NCBI GenBank assembly: GCA_021442555.1
Contig: JABUSV010000148.1
Location: 1 to 33,686 of the forward strand
Direction: 5' to 3'
DNA from: Pseudobutyrivibrio sp.
GTDB taxonomy: Bacteria; Bacillota; Clostridia; Lachnospirales; Lachnospiraceae
Length of the DNA stretch: 33,686 nt
Part shown: positions 17,053-24,567 of the stretch, in pieces
Numbering within the stretch: position 1 is the first letter of the stretch
How the letters are laid out: each line of letters begins with the position of its first letter
Notes under the pieces: generated by a model
The model's database searches: none
What the model saw: the letters and a program-made list of their open reading frames with translations, nothing else
Told to the model about the DNA's origin: nothing
Program-made: the position numbers and the translations under genes

Positions 17053-17816
17053 CAGTATCCATTGCCCGATGGATTGACAGTATATTCTTTTGATATTAAC
17101 TGCTTATATAGCTTGTCAAAATATGTATAACGTTTTCCCAGGTTGGCATAGTGTGTAAGCTTTACCTGATACTCACGGTCTGTATCTATTTTTATTCCCA
17201 CCTCGTTGGCATCATGGATTCGATATATTGTAGCTGCACCTGGGACATATATGGCATGTCCAAAATCCGCCAGAAGCCTGGTGTAGAGATACCAGTCAAA
17301 TATAACCGTATCTCCCTCGTACAGCGTATCTATCCACTCTAAGGTGATGTATTTCATATTGATGGCTGTAGTGGACATCCCAAGGAAATTTCCCTGAGCG
17401 ATCTGCCTGACATCCTCTAACCTGTCTGGCATATGCAAAAATATATGCTCACCGTTACCGGCTACCAGGTCATTATAATAAAAGGCTGCATCCCTATCCT
17501 TCTCATAGGCAGCTATTATACTCTCAATCCGACTGTTAGAAAAGGTGTCATCTGCATCTCCTATTATCAGAAGGTCTGTACCAGTTTTTATAGCCTCCTT
17601 GAGAAGCTCTATTCGAAGCAGCTGGGGAGTCAGATTCTTGCCATAGCAACTAACCCATGTGACAGGCACCCCAGGATTAACATCTGGCAGAGTCTCATAG
17701 TTGTCATTTAAAAACAGACAATTAAAGTCTCTGGTAGTCTGGGAGGCTACAGAGGCTATGAAATCCAGGAGATATTCAGATGCCTGAGTGTATAGTACTG
17801 ATGCAAATGTAATCAT
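17022..17816 (-). CDS. Glycosyltransferase family 2-like
   Basis: MITFASVLYTQASEYLLDFIASVASQTTRDFNCLFLND..., DLLIIGDADDTFSNSRIESII (DxD-type), FDWYLYTRLL. Confidence 0.8.
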   Translation of the reverse strand: MITFASVLYTQASEYLLDFIASVASQTTRDFNCLFLNDNYETLPDVNPGVPVTWVSCYGKNLTPQLLRIELLKEAIKTGTDLLIIGDADDTFSNSRIESIIAAYEKDRDAAFYYNDLVAGNGEHIFLHMPDRLEDVRQIAQGNFLGMSTTAINMKYITLEWIDTLYEGDTVIFDWYLYTRLLADFGHAIYVPGAATIYRIHDANEVGIKIDTDREYQVKLTHYANLGKRYTYFDKLYKQLISKEYTVNPSGNGYWWDSIKMEEQ

Positions 17817-17821
17817 TAATT

Positions 17822-18022
17822 ACTCCCTCCGGCCCTGCGGGCCACCTCCCTCTGAGAGGGAGGCTTGTAATTGGGCTCCCTGCGGGCCAGCTCCCTCTGA
17901 GAGGGAGGCTTGTAATTGAGCTCCCTGCGGGCCACCTCCCTCCAAGAAGGAGGCTTCTACTACGGCTCCCTCTCAGAGGGAGCTGTCTTCGTCCGATGGA
18001 GTCGGGCGAAGACTGAGGGAGT
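17822..18022. repeat. ~201-bp palindromic (MITE/REP-like) repeat element with terminal inverted repeats and internal 45-bp tandem units
   Basis: Ends ACTCCCTC (17822-17829) / GAGGGAGT (18015-18022); three 45-bp units at 17833, 17878 and 17923 (CCCTGCGGGCCACCTCCCTCTGAGAGGGAGGCTTGTAATTGGGCT); hairpins GCTCCCTCT-C-AGAGGGAGC (17965-17983) and GTCTTCGTCCGA-TGGAG-TCGGGCGAAGAC (17985-18013). Confidence 0.85.
17823..17830 (-). promoter_or_regulatory. Shine-Dalgarno for the GT2 gene, contained in the repeat element's terminus
   Basis: Minus strand GGAGGGAG-TAATTA-ATG(17816); GGAGGGAG overlaps the terminal inverted repeat. Confidence 0.6.
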
Positions 18023-18025
18023 CTA

Positions 18026-19306
18026 CTATAACAGCGCCTCTATAGTATGGGTGTCAAACACTGGACACCCACAGTTTTCTGCCACTTCTTTGCGCTCCCC
18101 GTAGGAATCGTCGATAAATACAGGCTTTTCCCCAGTCACATATTTGTACTTTGGAATCCCTCTATTTATATGAATTATTTCATCAAAAATCTGTGTAAGA
18201 CGATATTTATTCAATAACGGCTGAAGCTCTCCGTCGTGATGTGTAAGCAGCACCAGTCTCTTGCCTTCGTTGAAGCACTTATATAAAAAGGTAATCATCT
18301 CAAGATTTACCTGATTATCTACCACCATGGTGTCGTCATAATCTACGTATACATCAGTGTAGTCTAAGTCTACTCTAAATGAGTTACCCAAGGCTCTGTC
18401 AAGCTCGATGTCATAGTCGTTGATAATGACACTATCTACATCTATGCCATTGAATATATTTGCGGTAAGCAGCGGCAAATTCACTCCTGTTGCTCTGGTG
18501 ATTCCGCTGGTTCCTGCTATTCTGCTGGCCACCTCCAACAGTTTCAGGCTGCCATCTGCAGCCTCTTTTAGCTGGAAAAACCAGCCTCCAACCTGTGGAA
18601 GAGCCTCGTTGATACGCTTGGCAATCTCAAAAAACTCAGGTCTGTCTACAAAAACAGCATTAACAGATATTCCACCCTTGATACGTCTTCTGCCTCTTGC
18701 TCTGGCGTAAACCAGTTCACCCCTCCTGTTAGTCAAACAGTCGATAGTATACTCCTCACCTGGCATATATTCAAGAACCATGCTTTTGCCATCTGTAAAA
18801 AATGAATCCAAAAGCTCTGTCTCATCATTTATCTTCATGGCACCAGATGAGCCCTGGCCTACATCTGGCTTTTTAAATACAGGATATTCTGTAATCTCTG
18901 CCTTGAAATTGTATACCTTGGGAGTTGCCACAACATCTCCAAGCTTCTCATAGGTCTTGCGCTTTGAGCGAGTAATCTCCGTAGCTGAGTAATCAGAAGC
19001 TATAACTACAGGGGTAAGACAGTCTCTGTACTTACTAAACACAGTAATAACTCCATCCATGACAGGATAGATAAAATCAAAGCCATAGTCTTTTATTTTT
19101 TCATCAAATTCTCTTATCTCATCAGCATTAGATCTGTCTGTGATAAAAGGCAGATCATCTATGTGATTTTCAAATACAAATCGTCCATGGTCATAGCTGC
19201 AAGATCCCCCCCACAGTTCATAATGAGTGGAGTATCGCAGGCTTCGATAGACCTCTAGTCCAATCTCTGTACCACAAGGATACACTAGTATTTTTTTCTT
19301 ACTCAT
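18026..19306 (-). CDS. ATP-grasp ligase fused to a C-terminal HAD-superfamily domain
   Basis: ATP-grasp: YPVFKKPDVGQGSSGAMKI, MVLEYMPGEEYTIDCL, LKLLEVASRIAGTSG. HAD: VYVDYDDTMVV (DxDxT), RLVLLTHH, KYKYV, PVFIDDSYGE. Confidence 0.8.
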   Translation of the reverse strand: MSKKKILVYPCGTEIGLEVYRSLRYSTHYELWGGSCSYDHGRFVFENHIDDLPFITDRSNADEIREFDEKIKDYGFDFIYPVMDGVITVFSKYRDCLTPVVIASDYSATEITRSKRKTYEKLGDVVATPKVYNFKAEITEYPVFKKPDVGQGSSGAMKINDETELLDSFFTDGKSMVLEYMPGEEYTIDCLTNRRGELVYARARGRRRIKGGISVNAVFVDRPEFFEIAKRINEALPQVGGWFFQLKEAADGSLKLLEVASRIAGTSGITRATGVNLPLLTANIFNGIDVDSVIINDYDIELDRALGNSFRVDLDYTDVYVDYDDTMVVDNQVNLEMITFLYKCFNEGKRLVLLTHHDGELQPLLNKYRLTQIFDEIIHINRGIPKYKYVTGEKPVFIDDSYGERKEVAENCGCPVFDTHTIEALL

Positions 19307-20384
19307 TCTTTAATCGAGCCTCCATCTTCTGCAGCTCGTCCATCTGTCCCATGTCCATCCATGCGCTCTCGTTGATTGGATATACGCCGACTCTGCCGCC
19401 CTTATCCTTGATTCGCTGGATTACATCAGGAAAACCTATAAACTCGCCTTCGGCTATCTCATCAATAACCTCTGGCTCAACAATGTAGCTTCCTGTGTTG
19501 GTGAAAAACGAAAACTCAGGTTTTTCTTTCATGGCTTCTATCTCACCATGCTCACCTATCTCTACAACACCGTAGGCTACTTGAAAATTCCTAAGAGAGG
19601 CTACCATGGTAACCTTATTCTTGGATTCTGCGTGATGCTTGTATATTTTTTCGAAATCCTCTTCTATAAGGATGTCGCAATTAGTCAGAATAAAAGGTGT
19701 CTTTATCTTTCCAGACAGTAATTTGAGGCCTCCTCCTGTCCCAAGTGGCACGTCCTCATCAGCATATTTGATGGAATATTCCTTGGAAGTCTCATTGAAA
19801 TATGCCTTAATCATATTTTTTTTGTGGTTAACTATGAGATAAAAATCATCAACGCCGCTCTCATGGAACTTATCCATGATAATCTCAGCTATTGGCTGCT
19901 CACCTACAGGAATCAGTGGCTTGGGCAATATCTTGGTGTAAGGATACAGTCTTGTGCCCTTGCCCCCTGCCATCATAACTACTGGGATATTGAGCTGTCC
20001 CTTTTCTCTGTTAATCTCACTCCAGAAACGAATCTCCACAACCTGATTGCTGTCATTTACTACAGGAATACCCTGAATATTGCGCTTGCGCATTACACGG
20101 GCAGCATCCTCAGCCTCTGCTTCAGTAAGACTCATAGGATTGTAGTTGGCTACGGTCTTTACAGGTTCTGTAAGAGCTCCCGCTGATAATATCCATCTAC
20201 GAATATCACCCTCGGATACTGCAGCCTTAAGACAATTGTTTTCATCAACCACAAAAAGCACATGAACGCCATTGGCATCCATCTGCTGCAGTGCCTGAAG
20301 CTGTGTACTGTCTTCAGTAATCAGATATTTAGATATTTGTGCTTGTCCTCTTAATAAGTCCATTCTCTTCCAATTTCTCCACAA
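19299..20384 (-). CDS. CBS-domain nucleotidyltransferase (PtmE-like sugar-1-P nucleotidyltransferase)
   Basis: Two N-terminal CBS-type segments (VLFVVDENNCLKAAVSEGDIRRWIL; RKRNIQGIPVVND) then VVMMAGGKGTRLYPYTKILPKPLIPVGEQPIAEIIM. Likely start 20363 (MDLLRGQ) with upstream GGAAGAG. Confidence 0.87.
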   Translation of the reverse strand: MWRNWKRMDLLRGQAQISKYLITEDSTQLQALQQMDANGVHVLFVVDENNCLKAAVSEGDIRRWILSAGALTEPVKTVANYNPMSLTEAEAEDAARVMRKRNIQGIPVVNDSNQVVEIRFWSEINREKGQLNIPVVMMAGGKGTRLYPYTKILPKPLIPVGEQPIAEIIMDKFHESGVDDFYLIVNHKKNMIKAYFNETSKEYSIKYADEDVPLGTGGGLKLLSGKIKTPFILTNCDILIEEDFEKIYKHHAESKNKVTMVASLRNFQVAYGVVEIGEHGEIEAMKEKPEFSFFTNTGSYIVEPEVIDEIAEGEFIGFPDVIQRIKDKGGRVGVYPINESAWMDMGQMDELQKMEARLKNE

Positions 20385-21615
20385 TAGGAATCAATTCTTT
20401 TATTGGAACGTCAATTATATTGCTGATGTCAATGAGGTCATTGGTGCCATCAGCATAGGCGATAAGATTGATCATAGACTGAATCTCATCATATACACCC
20501 TTTTTGCTAACGGTAGGATATAAGCCCCTCTTGCCAAGTCTTGGCTCACAGATAGTAGTCACCTGGTAATACCAGTTGTATTCCATGGCATCCACTATTT
20601 GCTTGTATACATCCAACGCACCCTCTAAGCCCTTCTGTGATATGCAGTCAAGATTATCGGCAGAGGTGTGATATTCCGGATAATCATGGAACTTTGATCT
20701 GGCTATTGAAGCCAATGGAATATCCACTCCTGGAGCACAGTACTGACGCTCATCAGAGCCTCTTTTCATAAAATCACAGCTCTTAAATCCTGGATAATGA
20801 AACTTAAGTACGTTTACAGCCAGCTTGTCAGCCAGCGTGTTTCCATATCTGCTGGCAAGGTATGTATAGGTCCTGTCATCACCGACACATGCTACGTTGT
20901 AGCCCGCCTTCACATGAGCTTTCATGTGCTGCAGGTTTTCGCTAAGATACGCAATCGCTCCAATAGTCTCAGGTGCAAAAGTGATACGATATGTATAGTG
21001 TCTGTGCTTTAGTCCACGAATATACTCTATTAACGCAGCAAGCATTACAGGCCCGGAAAGCTGATCATTGCACATGCTTGGATGACAGATATATGTGGAA
21101 AAGAATATCTCATCCTCTGTTTCACCTGGTATAATCACATCACCGTAGGTAAGACTTCCATCCTCGATAAACTTGCTCTTGATTACTGCATGATATCTTC
21201 CCTGTGGAAGCTTATTGAGTTCGTTATAGCTCATGCAAAAACCACTGCGTGGATTGTAGTAAGAAGTAACATATGGGATTACATCTGGCTGCTCCTCCAG
21301 CGTAAAGACAATCTTTTTAAGCTCGTCCAGTTCCATCCACTCATCCATGGGATAAGAATATCCTACAACAGACAGGTTGGTTTTCTTAAAATCGATAACC
21401 CTGACACCCGCTTCATTTTCTACATAAGCATCCTCGATATTCCATTCTGCTGGAATAGTCCAGTCAAATACGTCTGTACCAGATGGCACCTCATGTATAT
21501 TAAGCTCTGGAATCTCTCTTTGTAATATTCTTAAAGTCTGGCGATTACCCTCTCCAGTAAGAGAACGGCATATAGGAAATAGCTCCTTAGCTAATTCATA
21601 CATTGATTTAGTCAT
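20329..21615 (-). CDS. DUF4910-like Zn-aminopeptidase-fold protein (M28-like) with C-terminal winged-helix segment
   Basis: ELFPICRSLTGEGNRQTL; metal-ligand-like motifs TYICHPSMCNDQLSG, FAPETIGAIAYL, SDERQYCAPGVDIPLASI, DYPEYHTSADN. Confidence 0.75.
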   Translation of the reverse strand: MTKSMYELAKELFPICRSLTGEGNRQTLRILQREIPELNIHEVPSGTDVFDWTIPAEWNIEDAYVENEAGVRVIDFKKTNLSVVGYSYPMDEWMELDELKKIVFTLEEQPDVIPYVTSYYNPRSGFCMSYNELNKLPQGRYHAVIKSKFIEDGSLTYGDVIIPGETEDEIFFSTYICHPSMCNDQLSGPVMLAALIEYIRGLKHRHYTYRITFAPETIGAIAYLSENLQHMKAHVKAGYNVACVGDDRTYTYLASRYGNTLADKLAVNVLKFHYPGFKSCDFMKRGSDERQYCAPGVDIPLASIARSKFHDYPEYHTSADNLDCISQKGLEGALDVYKQIVDAMEYNWYYQVTTICEPRLGKRGLYPTVSKKGVYDEIQSMINLIAYADGTNDLIDISNIIDVPIKELIPIVEKLEENGLIKRTSTNI

Positions 21616-22765
21616 TGATTATAACCTCTATTACTCTCTCACAGTCTTCTGCTGTAAGGTTGGTTGAGCATGGTACATTAACTACTCTGCGCCAGTACCA
21701 AGGTGCTTTTTCCAATTCAAATGTACGGCTGCCCTCGTATGGAAGCTGGTCTGATATAAGTCCCCAGATAGGTCGTGACTGGATATCGTTGTCTGACAGC
21801 TTTTTGATGAGGTCATCTCTGCTGTGGTCCCCCTCTTCAAAAAGCACAGAATAAAACCAATAGTTGGTTCTGATTCCCTCCCTGAATGGAATAACAGACA
21901 TACCATCTACTCCATCAAGAGCATCCTTGTACATATTATAATTGCGGGTCTTAATCGCAATAAAATCCTCTAACTGTTCCAACTGAGCCAGACCCATAGC
22001 AGCCTGAAGGTTGGTCATACGATAGTTGTATCCTATATCATCATGGATAAAATTAACCTGATCAGCCTTGGCCTGAGTAGTCAAATGCTTCGCCTTGGCT
22101 AAAAGAGCCTCGTCGTTGGATACAATCATGCCGCCACCACCAGTGGTGATAATCTTGTTGCCGTTGAAGGAATATGCTCCAATATCACCCATTGTACCGG
22201 CATATTTGCCCTTATATTCACCCTCAGTATAATATGTGCCAAGAGCCTCTGTAGCATCCTCTACAACCTTGATGTTATACTGGCGAGCGATAGGAAGAAT
22301 GGAAACCATATCTGCCATATTGCCAAATACGTGAACTACAACCATAGCCTTCACATGACGGCCAGTGGCTCTGTCAATAAGCTTGCCATCCACGTAGTCG
22401 CACTCTGTCTCGCAATATTTTTTCAGCTTAACAGGGTCCATGCAAAGACTGTCATCACAGTCCATAAATACAGGTTCAGCGCCGATGTATTTTACAGGAT
22501 TGACTGCTGCAATAAAAGTAAGAGTAGGCACAATCACAGCATCCTCTCTGGTAACTCCCATAAGCATGAGAGATATGTGAAGTGCTGAAGTACCGTTCTG
22601 ACAGCTGACTGCTGCAGGAACATGCACATACTCTGCTATCTTTTTTTCAAAATCATTAACATATGGTCCGGCAGTAGATACCCACTCGGTCTCAACTGCA
22701 TCTGTTACATATTTTAATTCATTACCCTTTAGGTTAGGTACTGAAAGAGGAATAAATCTAGACAT
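21608..22765 (-). CDS. legC: LegC-family DegT/DnrJ/EryC1/StrS aminotransferase
   Basis: FIPLSVPNLKGNELKYVTDAVETEWVSTAGPYVNDFE, VVEDATEALGTYY, IGAYSFNGNKIITTGGGGMIVSND (PLP Lys). Confidence 0.87.
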   Translation of the reverse strand: MSRFIPLSVPNLKGNELKYVTDAVETEWVSTAGPYVNDFEKKIAEYVHVPAAVSCQNGTSALHISLMLMGVTREDAVIVPTLTFIAAVNPVKYIGAEPVFMDCDDSLCMDPVKLKKYCETECDYVDGKLIDRATGRHVKAMVVVHVFGNMADMVSILPIARQYNIKVVEDATEALGTYYTEGEYKGKYAGTMGDIGAYSFNGNKIITTGGGGMIVSNDEALLAKAKHLTTQAKADQVNFIHDDIGYNYRMTNLQAAMGLAQLEQLEDFIAIKTRNYNMYKDALDGVDGMSVIPFREGIRTNYWFYSVLFEEGDHSRDDLIKKLSDNDIQSRPIWGLISDQLPYEGSRTFELEKAPWYWRRVVNVPCSTNLTAEDCERVIEVIIND

Positions 22766-23759
22766 TGTAAATATCCACCTTATATTTGTCCATGTTGTTA
22801 CGTAAAAATTCTATAGTCTCTGCCAAGCCCTGTTCAAAGGTATATTGCATCTTCCAGTCTGTAAGCTCTAGAATCTTGGCGTTGGAACCAAGAAGTCTGT
22901 TAACCTCACTCTTTTCAGGTCGAAGTCTTTGCTCCTCACAGATAATCTTGGCTGCAGGATTGATCTGTCTTATAAGCTCCTCAGCCAGCTGTCCAATAGA
23001 TATCTCCTGCTGAGTTGCAATATTAATCTCCTGTCCAATAGTCTTATCTGACTCATACATAGCTATAAAGCCTGCTGCTGTATCCTTAACATAATTGAAA
23101 TCTCTGGTAGGTGTAAGGCTACCCAGCTTAATCTCAGTCTTTCCAGCCAGAAGTTGTGTAATAATCGTAGGTATAACTGCACGTGCCGACTGACGTGGTC
23201 CATAGGTGTTAAATGGGCGCACGATAGTAACAGGCAACTCAAAGGAACGATAAAAGCTCTCTGCCAGTCTGTCTGCCCCAATCTTGGTAGCAGAATATGG
23301 TGACTGTCCCTGATATGGGTGCTTCTCATCGATAGGCACATACTGAGCTGTTCCGTATACCTCTGAGGTAGAGGTAACAAGAACACGGCTGGTTCCCAAG
23401 TCTCTTGCCGCCTGAAGCACGTTAAGAGTACCCTTGATATTGGTATCTACATAAGCATCGGGGCTGTGATATGAAAAAGGAATGGCAATAAGTGCAGCCA
23501 GATGAAACACTGCATCGCATCCCTTCATGGCTTCTCTGACTCCGTGAGGATCGCGTATATCACCTGCGAATACCTCTACGTGATCCATTACTGACTTAGG
23601 AAGAGTATCTAACCATCCCCAGTTGTTAAAGCTGTTGTAATATACAAATGCTCTTACCTCATAGCCGCGCTTAACCAACTCTTCTGTAAGGTGTGAGCCT
23701 ATAAATCCATCTGAACCTGTAACTAATACTTTTGCCATATTATTACTCCATAATCTCAC
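22758..23759 (-). CDS. legB: LegB-family NAD-dependent UDP-GlcNAc 4,6-dehydratase
   Basis: KVLVTGSDGFIGSHLTEELVKRGYEVRAFVYYNSFNNWGWLDTLP, STSEVYGTAQYVPIDEKHPYQGQSPYSATKIGADRLAESF. Likely start 23738 (MAKVLVTG). Confidence 0.88.
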   Translation of the reverse strand: MRLWSNNMAKVLVTGSDGFIGSHLTEELVKRGYEVRAFVYYNSFNNWGWLDTLPKSVMDHVEVFAGDIRDPHGVREAMKGCDAVFHLAALIAIPFSYHSPDAYVDTNIKGTLNVLQAARDLGTSRVLVTSTSEVYGTAQYVPIDEKHPYQGQSPYSATKIGADRLAESFYRSFELPVTIVRPFNTYGPRQSARAVIPTIITQLLAGKTEIKLGSLTPTRDFNYVKDTAAGFIAMYESDKTIGQEINIATQQEISIGQLAEELIRQINPAAKIICEEQRLRPEKSEVNRLLGSNAKILELTDWKMQYTFEQGLAETIEFLRNNMDKYKVDIYNV

Positions 23760-24564
23760 TTATCTTATTGTTGTTTCCCCATACTGCCTTCGAGTCATAT
23801 GGACGGTCTGGGAACTTACCATAATCTAGTATTATATCATAATTATTCTCTTTAATAAATTGCTCCACTCTCTCGGCCAGCTTCATAGGATGTCCCGAAC
23901 AACAGTTGATGATGCCAGTAACCTTGGTCTGCAAGGCTGTAGCTGCAATCTGGTCGCAGAACAAATCATAGTCTATAAAATCAAACTGGTTCTGTCCTGA
24001 TGTAAATGGAAAATGAGTCTCTCCTGCATCTGCTGCCTGAGTTATCTTTGAAAAAATAGAGCAGCCAAACCTGGTATTACCCACGATGTAATATCCTCTC
24101 AGCCACTGATATACAAAATCATAATCCTTCTGTAGCAGCTCCACACTGTGTCTTAGAGCATTTTTTGCAATACCATATAAGGACTGTGGATGGCAAGGGC
24201 TATTTTCATCGATGCTGCCTTCGTAAAAACCCACTTCATGCATGGTACCCATAACTACCATCTGTTTGATGCCAGAAGATGCCATTTTTTCCAGAAAAGC
24301 ATAGTGCAATGGCAGATCATTGATGTGATTGATGGATGCGTGCTTGAAGCCATCCCTCCATGCCAGATGAATGATACAGTCCGGCTTGCCAAAATATTCA
24401 TACGGATTCTCCACCTCAAACAGATTACATGGCAATAAAGTCGCCGCCTCATTTACATGGTCGCAGGCAAAGTCTGTAGCCACAACCTTGGCACCTCTAT
24501 TTAATAAAGCATTTACAACACCCTGGCCCACATAGCCATTGGCACCTGTAACTAATATCTTCAT
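23743..24564 (-). CDS. NAD(P)-dependent epimerase/dehydratase (extended SDR)
   Basis: MKILVTGANGYVGQGVVNALLNRGAKVVATDF, DCIIHLAWRDGFKH, SLYGIAKNALRHSV. Confidence 0.82.
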   Translation of the reverse strand: MKILVTGANGYVGQGVVNALLNRGAKVVATDFACDHVNEAATLLPCNLFEVENPYEYFGKPDCIIHLAWRDGFKHASINHINDLPLHYAFLEKMASSGIKQMVVMGTMHEVGFYEGSIDENSPCHPQSLYGIAKNALRHSVELLQKDYDFVYQWLRGYYIVGNTRFGCSIFSKITQAADAGETHFPFTSGQNQFDFIDYDLFCDQIAATALQTKVTGIINCCSGHPMKLAERVEQFIKENNYDIILDYGKFPDRPYDSKAVWGNNNKISEIME

Positions 24565-24567
24565 AAT

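Noticed and set aside
17822-18022. Regularly spaced repeat that could be taken for a CRISPR array
   Set aside because: Units are directly contiguous 45-bp tandem copies with palindromes and no unique spacers; no cas genes in the window. A MITE/REP-like element fits better.
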